Of a DNA stretch of 64,000 nucleotides, positions 7,108 to 15,910 are shown piece by piece. The stretch is from Pacificitalea manganoxidans (lineage in GTDB: Bacteria; Pseudomonadota; Alphaproteobacteria; Rhodobacterales; Rhodobacteraceae), in NCBI RefSeq assembly GCF_002504165.1, contig NZ_CP021404.1:1736001-1800000 (forward strand), given 5' to 3'. Each line of letters opens with the position of its first letter. Within the stretch, counting starts at the first letter, position 1. The notes beneath the pieces were generated by a model. It was not told where the DNA came from. It saw only the letters and a list, made by a program, of their open reading frames with translations, and did no database searches. Position numbers and translations under genes: made by a program.

Positions 7108-9134
7108 CCGTCTTTGATCGCAAGCTCCGATCCGTAGGCCAGTTCGGCAATGTGTTTGGTCTGCTGGGCGCGGCGGCACGGGCGCAGTCCTTCCTGCGCC
7201 CCCCGCCTGATCTGACGCCGTCAGCTTGGGCGGAGGCCAATATTCAAATCCCGATCGGCAATGCGGTGCCCGGCCTGATCCGGTTCGACAACGCGCCCTA
7301 TCAGCGCGAGCCACTGGATATGACCGCGAACCCCGCCTGTACCCGCATCACGCTGATGTGGGGCGCGCAGGTCGGCAAGACCCAGACCGCGCTCTGCGCT
7401 CAGGCCTTCCGGGTGGCCTTCGACCCGGTGTCGCAGATCATGATGCAGCCCAGCCAGGGCGATCTGCACACCTGGCTCGAGACCAAGTTCAACCCGCTGG
7501 TCGAGGCCAACGACACGCTGCAGGAGTTGATCGCAAAGCCGCGCGGGCGCGATGGCGTCAATAACCAGCGCATGAAAAGCTATCCCGGCGGTTTCATGAT
7601 GTTCAGTTGGTCGGGATCGCCCAAGACCATGCGGGGCCGTTCGGCGCCGTTTATCGTCTGCGATGAGACCGACGGCTACGACCGCACCCATGAGGGTCAT
7701 CCGGTGGGGCTGCTGTTCCAGCGTGCCGCGACCTTTGGCGATCAGCGTCTGCTCATGGAGATCAGCACGCCCACGATCAAGGATGCCAGCTGGATCGAGG
7801 GGGCGTTCGAGCAGGGCGATCAACGCCGCTATCATGTGGTCTGCCCGCATTGCGGCCATCACCAGACCCTCGACTGGGCCCATGTCAGCTGGGAGAAGGA
7901 TGCAAATGGCGCGCATTTGCCGCAAACCGCGAGCTATCTCTGCGCGGGGCCCGGCTGCGGCACCGCTTGGAGCGATGGCGAGCGCATCGCCGCGATCCGT
8001 GACGCTGAGCGGCTCGGCGCGGGCTGGAAGGCAGCGCGGCCGTTCCGGGGGCATGCCTCCTATCACCTGAGCGAGCTTTACAGTTGCTTTCGGCGGCTGT
8101 CGGACATCGTGCAATCCTTCCTCGACAAAAAGGCGGCGAATGATCTGCAGACCTTCATCAACGTCTCGCTGGCCGAAACCTGGGAGGAGGAGGGCGAGCA
8201 GGTCGATAGCGCGGAGCTGATCCAGCGCGCTCAGGCCTTTGCCGCGCCGGTGCCGCAAGGTGCGGTGCTGCTGACCGCCGGGATCGACATGCAGGAGGAC
8301 CGGCTCGAGGTCGAGGTGGTGGGCTGGGGCCTGGGCGAGGAAAGCTGGTCGGTCGATTATCAGGTGCTCTGGGGTGATCCGATGCGCGCCGATGTCTGGG
8401 CCGATCTCGATGATCTGCTCGATAGCAGCTATCTGCACCAATCCGGCGCGCAGCTGCCGATTGCCAGTGCGGCGCTCGACACAGGCGGCACGGGCGGCAT
8501 GACCACTGCCGCCTATGAGTATGTGCGCACGCGGAAGGGCCGGCGGCTTTTCGCGATCAAGGGTGTGGGCGGTTGGGGGCGACCGATCGTCACCGCACCC
8601 AGCCGCAAGCGCACCGGGCGCGGCGCGCGCCCCGTCGATCTGTTCAATGTCGGCGTAGATGAAGCCAAGGTCGTGGTGATGCGGCGTCTGGGCATCACCG
8701 CACCGGGGCCGGGCCACTGCCACTTTCCACTAAGCCGCGACCCGGAATGGTATGCCCAGCTCACAGCCGAACAACTGCGCACCCGCATGCTGAAGGGCTA
8801 TGCGGTGCGCGAATGGCATCAGCGCCGACCGCGCAACGAGGCCTTCGATTGCCGGGTCTATGCGCTGGCGGCGCTGAAGATCCTGAACCCTAACCTCAAG
8901 AAGCTGGCGGACCGGCTGGGGCTGGCCGCGCCGCAATCAGCGCCGCACACCCCGCCAGTGGCGGACGCTCCCACCGCGTCGGAGGAGCGCGCGCCTGCGC
9001 CCAAGTTGCGCCGCCGGTCGAGCCGCAAGCCGCCAGAGGAAACTGCGATGGCAATGGGCGAAGATGCCGCCAAGCCCCGCCGGCGCGCCAAGCGTCGCAA
9101 GCGCCGGGGTGGTGGCTGGATGAACGAATGGTGA
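7104..9134 (+). CDS. Terminase large subunit (lambda GpA family)
   Basis: The 676-residue protein has a Walker-A-like motif MWGAQVGKTQ at about residues 85-94 and a Walker B in PFIVCDETDGYD near residue 185, giving the packaging ATPase. Cysteine pairs (CPHCGHH and CAGPGCG) follow, as in GpA-type terminases, and the nuclease region begins with AGIDMQEDRLEVEV. The basic C-terminal tail (KPRRRAKRRKRRGGG) may bind DNA or the portal. It pumps the genome into the prohead. The segment 9027-9041, coding for RKPPEE, is a diverged copy of the late-module DNA motif. Confidence 0.92.
   Translation: MTVFDRKLRSVGQFGNVFGLLGAAARAQSFLRPPPDLTPSAWAEANIQIPIGNAVPGLIRFDNAPYQREPLDMTANPACTRITLMWGAQVGKTQTALCAQAFRVAFDPVSQIMMQPSQGDLHTWLETKFNPLVEANDTLQELIAKPRGRDGVNNQRMKSYPGGFMMFSWSGSPKTMRGRSAPFIVCDETDGYDRTHEGHPVGLLFQRAATFGDQRLLMEISTPTIKDASWIEGAFEQGDQRRYHVVCPHCGHHQTLDWAHVSWEKDANGAHLPQTASYLCAGPGCGTAWSDGERIAAIRDAERLGAGWKAARPFRGHASYHLSELYSCFRRLSDIVQSFLDKKAANDLQTFINVSLAETWEEEGEQVDSAELIQRAQAFAAPVPQGAVLLTAGIDMQEDRLEVEVVGWGLGEESWSVDYQVLWGDPMRADVWADLDDLLDSSYLHQSGAQLPIASAALDTGGTGGMTTAAYEYVRTRKGRRLFAIKGVGGWGRPIVTAPSRKRTGRGARPVDLFNVGVDEAKVVVMRRLGITAPGPGHCHFPLSRDPEWYAQLTAEQLRTRMLKGYAVREWHQRRPRNEAFDCRVYALAALKILNPNLKKLADRLGLAAPQSAPHTPPVADAPTASEERAPAPKLRRRSSRKPPEETAMAMGEDAAKPRRRAKRRKRRGGGWMNEW
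9027..9055 (+). promoter_or_regulatory. Phage late-module motif, diverged copy 5 (inside terL)
   Basis: AAGCCGCCAGAGGAA (9027-9041) matches the core CGCCAGAGGA, and CAAT stands where other copies have CGAT. It lies in coding sequence 98 bases before the next gene, so it may be a chance or decayed copy. Confidence 0.3.
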
Positions 9135-9138
9135 GCCC

Positions 9139-9675
9139 GTGACCCGAACCCTCCCGAAGCAGATTACCGCTGGCGAGACGCTGGCATGGCCGATCACGCT
9201 GACCGCCTATCCAGCAGGCGACTGGACGTTGACGCTGATCCTGCGTGGTGCCGGAGCCATCGACCTGACCGCCGAGGCCGATGGCGCGTCACATCTGCTG
9301 CGTGCCGACGCGGCGCAGACCACCGCCTGGGTGCCGGGTCGCTACTGGTATGTCCTGCGGGTGAGCGATGGCACGGATGTGCTGGGGCTGGAGGAGGGCA
9401 CGTTGGAAATCCGCGCCGATCTCGCCAGCCTCGAGGCGGGCCATGACGGGCGCGATCATGTCGCACGGGTGCTGGCCGCGATCGAGGCGGTAATCGAGAA
9501 CCGGGCCACCATCGATCAAGAGCGCTACCGCATTAACAACCGCGAGCTGCAGCGCACGCCGTTGGGCGAGTTGCTGAAACTGCGCGACCGCTACACCCGC
9601 GAAGCGCAGCGCAAGGCGATGGCCGCGCGGGGGCAGTCCCTGCTGGGCCGCAAGATCCATACGAGGTTCGTCTGA
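9139..9675 (+). CDS. Phage head-tail connector-position protein, two domains, unknown
   Basis: The 178-residue protein starts with GTG 9139. Its first 90 residues are beta-rich and Ig-like (TLTAYPAGDWTLTLILRG), and its last 80 are helical, with a RYRINNRELQRTPLGELLKL core. It lies exactly where lambda has gpW, between TerL and portal, so a head-completion role is possible. The C-terminal pattern is common beside portal genes in alphaproteobacterial prophages, from memory, but I cannot name the family. It is coupled to the portal gene, whose ATG overlaps its stop. Confidence 0.7.
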   Translation: MTRTLPKQITAGETLAWPITLTAYPAGDWTLTLILRGAGAIDLTAEADGASHLLRADAAQTTAWVPGRYWYVLRVSDGTDVLGLEEGTLEIRADLASLEAGHDGRDHVARVLAAIEAVIENRATIDQERYRINNRELQRTPLGELLKLRDRYTREAQRKAMAARGQSLLGRKIHTRFV

Positions 9676-11273
9676 TGTTGGGCTGGCGTCGCGGCTCTGC
9701 CGCATCCGTCCCTGCATCGGCTCCCGAACCTGCCAAAGGCCGGCCGCTGGCGACATCCCGACCCCGACGGATGCCAGGGGTCGGACGGGCGCTGGCCCGG
9801 CTCTATGACGCGGCCAAGAGCGACCGGCTGACCGGCAATTGGGGCACCCAGCCATTGACCGCCGATGAGGTGGTGCGCCGCAACCTGCGCTCGCTGGTGG
9901 CACGCTCGCGCGAGCAGGCTGCCAATAACGACTATGCCCGCAGGTTCCTCAAGATGTGCCGCCAGAACATCGTCGGGCCGCGCGGCGTGCTGTTGCAAGC
10001 GCAGGCAAAGGATCCCGGCGGTGCGCTCGACACGCTGGCAAACGATGCGATCGAGGCCGCCTGGTCAGAGTGGTGCCGCCCCGGCAATTGCGACGTCACC
10101 GGCCGCCAGTCGCTGCGCGCGATCCAGGCACAGGCGGTGGTGAGCATGGCGCGCGATGGCGAGTATATGATCCGGCTGGTGACCGGCACGGCGGCGGGCG
10201 ATTGGGGGCTGGCGCTCCAAGTGCTCGATCCGCAGCGCTGTCCGGTCGATTACGACGTGAAGAAGCTGCGCGGCGGCGGCTTTATCCGGCACGGCATCGA
10301 GTTCAACGCCTGGGGGCGGCCTGTGGCGTACCACTTCACCACTGCTTCCGCCGAGGATGATGACGACGCCTATCTGCGCCAAGGTCGGGCGTTCGTGCGG
10401 ATCCCGGCGGATCAGATCGTGCATGGTTTTGAGCCGGAGATGACTGGCCAGAAGCGCGGCCTGCCTTGGATGGCCACGGCGCTTTGGCGGATGCAGATGC
10501 TGGGCGGGTTCGAAAAGGCGGCGCTGGTCAATGCGCGGGCCAGCGCGGCCAAGGGCGGCTGGTTCCAGTGGAAGGAAGGCTTCGGCCCAGATCACGACGA
10601 GGAGGATGGCGATCTGGAAATGGAGGTCAGCCCCGGCATCTGGCAGGAGCTGCCAGAAGGGGTCGAGGCCGTGGCCAATGATCCGCAATATCCCTCGGGC
10701 GAGTTTGCCATGTTCCACAAGGCCATGCTGCGCGGCATGGCTTCGGGGATGAACGTCACATACGTCAATCTCGCCAATGACCTCGAAGGCGTGAACTTCA
10801 GTTCTATCCGCCAGGGCACGCTCGATGAGCGTGAGCATTGGAAAGAGATGCAAGAAGGCCTGATCGAGCAGCTGCTGGCGCCGATCTTCGAGGCTTGGCT
10901 GCGCCGCGCGCTGCTCAAGGGGCGGATTGTCGTTAATGGTAAGCCGCTGCGCGCCGAACGGCTGGAGAAGTATCGCGCAGTGGTCTGGCAACCGCGGCGC
11001 TGGGACTGGATCGATCCCAATGCCGATGTGAAGGCGGCGGTGACCAGCAAGAACAACCTGCTGGCCAGCCCCTCGCAGATCATCCGCGATCGCGGGCAGG
11101 ACCCCGAAACCATATGGCGCGAGATCGGCCGCGACATCGCTGCAATGCGCGGCGCCGGCATCGACGACCGCTTCATCGAGATCGCCTTGGGCATGAAGGT
11201 CGCCCCGCAGGGCGAGGGTGAAGGCGGCGATGAGGGGGCTGCGCCGGGTTCCCGCAAACCGCCAGAGGACTGA
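9675..11273 (+). CDS. Portal protein (lambda gpB family)
   Basis: The 532-residue protein fits the lambda-type portal family in length and pattern, with ARDNDYAR-like motif NNDYARRFLKMCRQNIVGP near residues 84-102, a DPQRCP strand, and the conserved VNFSSIRQGTLDEREHWKEM in the last third. Twelve copies form the ring at the unique vertex through which DNA is packed. A long stop-free antisense frame here is a GC artefact. The last codons (RKPPED) include a copy of the late-module DNA motif that precedes the capsid gene. Confidence 0.9.
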   Translation: MLGWRRGSAASVPASAPEPAKGRPLATSRPRRMPGVGRALARLYDAAKSDRLTGNWGTQPLTADEVVRRNLRSLVARSREQAANNDYARRFLKMCRQNIVGPRGVLLQAQAKDPGGALDTLANDAIEAAWSEWCRPGNCDVTGRQSLRAIQAQAVVSMARDGEYMIRLVTGTAAGDWGLALQVLDPQRCPVDYDVKKLRGGGFIRHGIEFNAWGRPVAYHFTTASAEDDDDAYLRQGRAFVRIPADQIVHGFEPEMTGQKRGLPWMATALWRMQMLGGFEKAALVNARASAAKGGWFQWKEGFGPDHDEEDGDLEMEVSPGIWQELPEGVEAVANDPQYPSGEFAMFHKAMLRGMASGMNVTYVNLANDLEGVNFSSIRQGTLDEREHWKEMQEGLIEQLLAPIFEAWLRRALLKGRIVVNGKPLRAERLEKYRAVVWQPRRWDWIDPNADVKAAVTSKNNLLASPSQIIRDRGQDPETIWREIGRDIAAMRGAGIDDRFIEIALGMKVAPQGEGEGGDEGAAPGSRKPPED

Positions 11274-11284
11274 GCGTCACCGAT
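11256..11284 (+). promoter_or_regulatory. Phage late-module motif, copy 2
   Basis: AAACCGCCAGAGGAC (11256-11270), partly inside the end of the portal gene, is followed at bases 11-14 by CGAT (11281-11284). It lies 54 bases before the capsid fusion start chosen here. Confidence 0.45.
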
Positions 11285-11324
11285 GTTCGATGTTGGGCCC
11301 AGCAGACGAACACAAGGGGCGATT

Positions 11325-13325
11325 ATGGCGGATGATCATCGACAGGCGGGAGGGCTGGCTGCCGCGCTGCTGGGGCATTGCCTAACCCGTGCGGTGACGG
11401 CGGAGCAGATCAATGCCGGCGGCACCCAGGGGCAGCTGCGACGGACGGGCGAGGTTCGCAATGTCGACACCGAAGCGCGAACGGTGGAGCTGGCTTTCTC
11501 CAGCGAGACTGAGGTCGAGCGCTGGTTTGGCACGGAGGTGCTCGACCATCGCCCTGGCGCGATGCGCTCCGAACGGCTGGCGGGCGGCGCGGCGCTTTTG
11601 GTCAATCACGACTGGCACGATCAGATCGGCGTCGTCGACCGGGTGCTCGAGGGCACGGATGCGCATCGTGCGGTGGTGCGCTTCGGGCGGGGGCCGCGCG
11701 CCGACGAGATTTTCCGCGACGTGCAGGACGGCATCCGGCGCCATGTCAGCGTCGGCTACGTCGTGCACCGGGTCGAGGTGGAGACCCGCAAGGGTCAGAG
11801 CGACCTGGTGCGGATCACCGATTGGGAGCCGCTGGAGATCTCGATCGTCAGCGTGCCTGCCGACCCCAATGTGGGCGTCGGCCGCAGCCTGGAGACGGGA
11901 TCGCCGTCCGGGGCAACACTCAACGAACAAGGGAACACTGGGATGCATACAAAGATCACCCGTGACGCATCGGGCAATCTGGTCCGGGCCAAGGTCGATG
12001 ACGACGGCAATATCGTCGAGGTCCTCGAGATCATCGAACGCGCGGGCGAGGATGCCGCCGCCGCGCAGCGGCGCGGCTCGGAAGCCGAACGCGCCCGGGT
12101 CCGTGCGATCATCGAGATGGGCGATCAATACGGCGCCCCGGATCTGGCCCGTGATCATGTCCGCGATGGCCGCACGGCGGCGGAAATGCAGGCCGCGCTG
12201 CTGGCGCATCTGGCCGAGGGCCGCAGCGCGCCGCTGACAGAGGCCGAGGGCGCCGATATCGGTCTGACCGGGCGTGAGGCCGAGAGCTTCAGCTTTACCC
12301 GTGCCCTGCGCGCGCTGGCCAATCCCGCAGACCGCCGCGCGCAGGAAGCCGCCGCGTTCGAGTTCGAAGCCTCTGCCGCCGCCGCACAGCGCTCGGGCCG
12401 CGATCCGCAGGGCATTCTGGTGCCGGCGGATGTGCTGCGCCGCGCGCTCAACACCGCCAGCGATGGCTCGGCGGCAGGCGACACCGGCGGTTATTCCGTC
12501 GACAATGAGCTGATGTCGCAGAGCTTCGTGGAGATGCTGCGCAACCGGACGGTGGCCATGCAGCTGGGCCGGGTGATGGGGGGCCTCGTCGGCAATATCA
12601 CCGTGCCGCGGCAAGCAGCTGGTGCGTCGGGTTACTGGATCGGCGAGGATGAGGACGCCACCGAGGACAACCTCGAACTCGACCAGATCGGGATGAGCCC
12701 GAAGACGGTCGCAGCCTATTCCGAGATTACCCGCCGCCTGCTGATGCAGTCGAGCCTCGATGTCGAAGCTATCGTGCGCGCGGATCTCGCCTCGGCGCTG
12801 GGTCTGACCATCGACAAGGCTTTCTTCTACGGCACCGGCTCCGACAACCAGCCGCGCGGCATCAAGAATTATGCGGGCATCAACGCAGTGGACTTCGGCA
12901 CCGATGGGGCGGGGGCGGGCACCGGGCAAATGCCGAGCTACGCTGAGATCGTGGCAATGGAGAGTGCCATCGCTGCCGACAACGCCGATGTAAACGCCAT
13001 GGCCTATGTGATGAACTCCGGCATGCGCGGGCATTGCAAGACCACGCCCAAGTTCACCGGCGGTGCCGACCAAGGGCTGATCTGGGAGCCGGGCGGCACG
13101 GTCAACGGCTACCGCTCGGAGGTCACCAACCAGATTGCCGCGGGGGATCTGTTCTTTGGCAACTTCGCCGATGCGCTGATCGGCATGTGGGGCGGGCTGG
13201 AGATCAACGTCGATCCCTACACCCATTCCAAGAAGGGCCGCCTGCGGGTGGTGGCGATGCAGGATGTCGACTTCGTTCTGCGCCGGCTCGAGAGCTTCTG
13301 CTACGGCGCCGACAGCACCGCCTGA
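11325..13325 (+). CDS. Fused prohead protease and HK97-type major capsid protein
   Basis: One frame of 666 residues joins a U35-type prohead protease to a capsid. The protease part holds the histidine in LLVNHDWHDQIGVV and the serine in RRHVSVGYVV. A charged helical linker (scaffold or delta region) follows, and the last 330 residues show the HK97 capsid pattern, including STVRADLASALG-like IVRADLASALGLTIDKAFFY and a GTGSDNQPRGI motif. ATG 11325 was chosen because AAGGGGCG precedes it; the frame is open back to 11283. Protease and capsid must be separated by self-cleavage for assembly. Fused forms are known in other phages and prophages. Confidence 0.9.
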   Translation: MADDHRQAGGLAAALLGHCLTRAVTAEQINAGGTQGQLRRTGEVRNVDTEARTVELAFSSETEVERWFGTEVLDHRPGAMRSERLAGGAALLVNHDWHDQIGVVDRVLEGTDAHRAVVRFGRGPRADEIFRDVQDGIRRHVSVGYVVHRVEVETRKGQSDLVRITDWEPLEISIVSVPADPNVGVGRSLETGSPSGATLNEQGNTGMHTKITRDASGNLVRAKVDDDGNIVEVLEIIERAGEDAAAAQRRGSEAERARVRAIIEMGDQYGAPDLARDHVRDGRTAAEMQAALLAHLAEGRSAPLTEAEGADIGLTGREAESFSFTRALRALANPADRRAQEAAAFEFEASAAAAQRSGRDPQGILVPADVLRRALNTASDGSAAGDTGGYSVDNELMSQSFVEMLRNRTVAMQLGRVMGGLVGNITVPRQAAGASGYWIGEDEDATEDNLELDQIGMSPKTVAAYSEITRRLLMQSSLDVEAIVRADLASALGLTIDKAFFYGTGSDNQPRGIKNYAGINAVDFGTDGAGAGTGQMPSYAEIVAMESAIAADNADVNAMAYVMNSGMRGHCKTTPKFTGGADQGLIWEPGGTVNGYRSEVTNQIAAGDLFFGNFADALIGMWGGLEINVDPYTHSKKGRLRVVAMQDVDFVLRRLESFCYGADSTA

Positions 13326-13341
13326 CCCTGATCCTCCCGAT

Positions 13342-13367
13342 GCGGCAGGGCCTGCGGGTTCTGCCGC
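13342..13367 (+). other. Hairpin after the capsid gene
   Basis: GCGGCAG (13342-13348) pairs with CTGCCGC (13361-13367) across a 12-base loop. No U-tract follows, so it is more likely to stabilise the capsid message or slow polymerase than to end transcription. Confidence 0.35.
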
Positions 13368-13394
13368 TCCATCCTCATATTCGGAGCCAAATGC

Positions 13395-13730
13395 ATGAAA
13401 ACCTTCGATCTGGAGATCACTTCCGCCGTCGTCATCGACGGTAAGATCCGCGCAGCGGGCAGCCGCGTCACCGCGAACCGCCGCCTTGCGGTGAACCTGC
13501 TGCAACGGGGAAAGGCGCAGGTTGCCTCGGGCGAGGGCCCGTTGCGGATGAGCGGCCCCATCGCCTCCGACAGCAGCGCGACCGAGGGAGATGATCTGCC
13601 GCTGGCCGACCACACCGTGGCGGAGCTTGTCGAGCTGGCGGCAGAATACGGCATCGAGGGCGCAGGCCGGATGAAGAAGGCCGAGCTGGTCGCCGCCATC
13701 GAAGCCGCCGAGGAAGGCGCGCAGGACTGA
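13395..13730 (+). CDS. FI-like head protein with C-terminal SAP/Rho-N-type domain
   Basis: The 111-residue protein has a beta-rich start (KTFDLEITSAVVIDGKI) and a C-terminal helix-turn-helix of the Rho-N/SAP kind (VAELVELAAEYGIEGAGRMK). Small proteins of this layout follow capsid genes in many lambda-type heads, near the place of gpFI. The function is probably in packaging or head completion. The stop overlaps the next ATG. The family call is by position and C-terminal pattern only. Confidence 0.65.
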   Translation: MKTFDLEITSAVVIDGKIRAAGSRVTANRRLAVNLLQRGKAQVASGEGPLRMSGPIASDSSATEGDDLPLADHTVAELVELAAEYGIEGAGRMKKAELVAAIEAAEEGAQD

Positions 13731-14050
13731 TGCCCGCGCCGTCCTGGGAACAGCTCGACAGCTTTCTACAGCCCGGTGATTTTGCTGTGCTGGCTGAGGT
13801 CGCGCTGCAGGGCGGCGGCATCCGCGCGGTGCTGGGGCTCTTCGATGCGCCCTACTACAACGCGGAGCTCGGTGAATACGATTTCGACACGCGGCAACCG
13901 CGCTTCACCTGCACGGCGGCGGAGGCGGGCGGCATCGGGCGCGGCGATATCCTGAGCCTTGCTGGAACGAGCTATGACGTGCTGACCGCGCCGCAGGAGG
14001 ACGGCACCGGCCTCGCGGTTCTCGAACTGGCTGAGCGCGCAGGCACCTAA
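13730..14050 (+). CDS. Head-tail joining protein (lambda gpFII-like)
   Basis: The 106-residue protein resembles gpFII-type attachment proteins: an N-terminal helix (WEQLDSFLQPGDFA), a beta domain with LGLFDAPYYNAELGEYDFDT, and a final beta-sandwich strand pattern (RGDILSLAGTSYDVL). Such proteins cap the filled head and join the tail. It follows the capsid and FI-like genes in lambda order, which supports the call. Confidence 0.7.
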   Translation: MPAPSWEQLDSFLQPGDFAVLAEVALQGGGIRAVLGLFDAPYYNAELGEYDFDTRQPRFTCTAAEAGGIGRGDILSLAGTSYDVLTAPQEDGTGLAVLELAERAGT

Positions 14051-14060
14051 GGAGAGGCAG

Positions 14061-14285
14061 ATGGCGAACACCGAACAGCGCATCCTCGAGCGTGACCAGA
14101 CCGGGCGGCTTCTGACCGTGCAGACCAATGGCGGAACCGTCGTGATCGAGGTCGAGCACGCGCCCGGCATCTGGATCACCGCTGACACGATCGCGGCGGA
14201 TTATGTGGGCGAGATCCGAGGCATCGGCGCCGCCCGCTTCCGCCTGACGCCCTCAGACGGCGCAAGCTGGCAGGTGCACCCATGA
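14061..14285 (+). CDS. Small phage protein, unknown
   Basis: The 74-residue protein begins MANTEQRILERDQTGRLLTV and is mostly beta-strand in pattern. A good ribosome-binding site (AAGGAGAGG) precedes ATG 14061. It overlaps the following spike gene by ATGA. No family is recognised; its place between head-completion and spike genes suggests a small structural or chaperone role. Confidence 0.6.
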   Translation: MANTEQRILERDQTGRLLTVQTNGGTVVIEVEHAPGIWITADTIAADYVGEIRGIGAARFRLTPSDGASWQVHP

Positions 14286-14659
14286 GCGTCACCGGCGCAA
14301 TCCTGACCCCCGGCGTGGTGTTCGCGCCGCGGCTGCCGGTGCTCCCGCGTTTTCCACTGCAGCCCGAAGGGTTGTTCCGGGACGGCACGGCGGGCGCTCT
14401 TATGGACGCGAGCGCGCTGGCCCTGGCCGGCCGGGCGCTGTTCTACACGGATGCTGGCAACACCGCGGCGGGACCGGGCGAGAACGTCCATACGTTCCTC
14501 GACACCGCCCGCGCGCGCCTATGGTCATCTGGCGCAGCCTATGGTGCCCTCGAAGGCCACCACGCCACGCAGGCCACGACCAGCCAACAGCCGGTGCTGG
14601 GGAGTGCGCCAGTGGAGGTGCGGAACCTGCTTGCAGACAGCGCCGACTTCTCGGGATGA
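14282..14659 (+). CDS. Spike/adhesin-type phage protein, N-terminal part up to in-frame TGA
   Basis: This 125-residue frame has the usual opening of phage decorated spikes: a short N-terminal anchor, then GLFRDGTAGALMDASAL, ALEGHHATQATTSQQP, and the typical RNLLADSADFSG. It stops at TGA 14657-14659 exactly where related proteins continue with tryptophan after DFS-x. The frame downstream (14660-15910) is the same frame and continues the protein without a break. Thus one gene of about 542 residues is interrupted by a single stop codon: a nonsense mutation, a sequencing error, or read-through. I compared frames by codon position to exclude a frameshift. Confidence 0.75.
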   Translation: MSVTGAILTPGVVFAPRLPVLPRFPLQPEGLFRDGTAGALMDASALALAGRALFYTDAGNTAAGPGENVHTFLDTARARLWSSGAAYGALEGHHATQATTSQQPVLGSAPVEVRNLLADSADFSG

Positions 14660-14788
14660 GGGATACTCGGTGCTACAGTAACGCCTCGTCCCGTATCCGG
14701 GAAAGATGCTGACTTCCTAGCTGCTGATGCCAAGGGATTTGAGCGATACACCGGTTCTGTTATTCAAGTCGTTCCGTATGGCACCGGT

Positions 14789-15910
14789 TTGCACACCGTA
14801 TGGGCCGATCTTGAAAAAGGGACCGCGCGTTATGCGGTAATCGGCATCGACAATGGTTCAGGGTATAAAGGTAACGCCGCCTTCGATCTACAAACCGGAA
14901 CGGTCATAGGGTTTTCTGCTCACCCCGTAATCGGGATCATTGATGCTCGCGTAGTCGCGCGAACAGGTGGCGGATATCGGTGCGAGGTCGTATTTTCCCG
15001 AACCAGCACCGCGCCAAAGGCAATACGCATACAGAGTTCAATTGGCGAGCCTATCCGTGGCGGAAGTCATGGTTACGACACGGACGGTGACGGTGTGTCT
15101 GGCATCTACCTATACCGCGCACAGCTGGAGACTGGTGATACGTCAACTGCCTTTCAGAAGACTGACGGCGATCACCTTGTCATCGTCGAAGCGGGTGCGC
15201 CTTCCTTTAATTATCTGCGCTTTGATACCGTTGATGATAAACTGCCCCAAGTCATGCCCGATGGCCTCAACGGCGATGTGATGATCTTTGGACGTAAAGG
15301 CGCGTGGATCGACACTGGCGTGACGATTGCACCGGGCGGCACCCTGACCGCAATCAATGGCGCCGATAGCGTGGGCACTGCGGGCATCATTCCCGTCCTT
15401 GGTGATATCGTCGGGTGGATCGCGCTTGATCGGCCCATCACGGCCTGGGAGCAAGCGCAGCTATTGGCCTATTACGCAAAGCGTGGGGCAGGCGGTTTGT
15501 ATACGCTTGGGCCGGAATTGGTTGTCAACGGCACGTTTGACACCGACCTTAGCGGTTGGACTTTGACTACCAACGCAACGCAGTCCGGCGGTCAGGCGCT
15601 CCTTGGCAATGAGGCCTATCTTCGTCAGCCTGCCATACCGTCTGGCACCGAGGGTTTCGCGGTGATCGAGTGGGATCAGGTGATCACCGAGGGAACCAGA
15701 ACTAGGCTCAGAGGTCGCAACGAGAACGACTCGGGCTATGTCGATAACGTTATATTGGGCTCCGTAACCATTAGTGGCTACGCGACAGGTAGCGGTCATT
15801 TCAGGGCTATGGTTCCCACTGAGGACGGCTACCTGTTGTCCCTTGTTACAGAAGGCGCGAACTCCGCCCAGGTAGATAATCTGTCCGTAAAGCGCTTGGT
15901 GAAATCATGA
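14789..15910 (+). CDS. Spike/adhesin-type phage protein, C-terminal part with lectin-like domains
   Basis: This is the continuation of the gene above. The open frame extends back to 14660; TTG 14789 is only a nominal start, and no good ribosome-binding site was seen. It holds a ligand-binding-like region, the FDTVDDKLPQVMPDGLNGD and RPITAWEQAQLLAYY patterns of laminin-G/concanavalin-like phage spikes, and a C-terminal carbohydrate-binding-like module (NGTFDTDLSGWTLTTNATQS). Base composition is clearly less GC-rich than its neighbours, suggesting recent exchange of the receptor-binding part. It overlaps the next gene by ATGA, so translation coupling would need ribosomes to reach this end. Confidence 0.7.
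   Translation: MHTVWADLEKGTARYAVIGIDNGSGYKGNAAFDLQTGTVIGFSAHPVIGIIDARVVARTGGGYRCEVVFSRTSTAPKAIRIQSSIGEPIRGGSHGYDTDGDGVSGIYLYRAQLETGDTSTAFQKTDGDHLVIVEAGAPSFNYLRFDTVDDKLPQVMPDGLNGDVMIFGRKGAWIDTGVTIAPGGTLTAINGADSVGTAGIIPVLGDIVGWIALDRPITAWEQAQLLAYYAKRGAGGLYTLGPELVVNGTFDTDLSGWTLTTNATQSGGQALLGNEAYLRQPAIPSGTEGFAVIEWDQVITEGTRTRLRGRNENDSGYVDNVILGSVTISGYATGSGHFRAMVPTEDGYLLSLVTEGANSAQVDNLSVKRLVKS

Noticed and set aside
7221-8723. Minus-strand frame of 500 codons
   Set aside because: Antisense to terL, no protein-like pattern.
11382-13613. Minus-strand frame of 743 codons
   Set aside because: Fully antisense to the capsid fusion gene, low complexity, no family pattern; a GC artefact.
14282-15910. Frameshift explanation for the split spike gene
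   Set aside because: Both halves have the same codon phase (start positions differ by a multiple of three), so only the TGA separates them.
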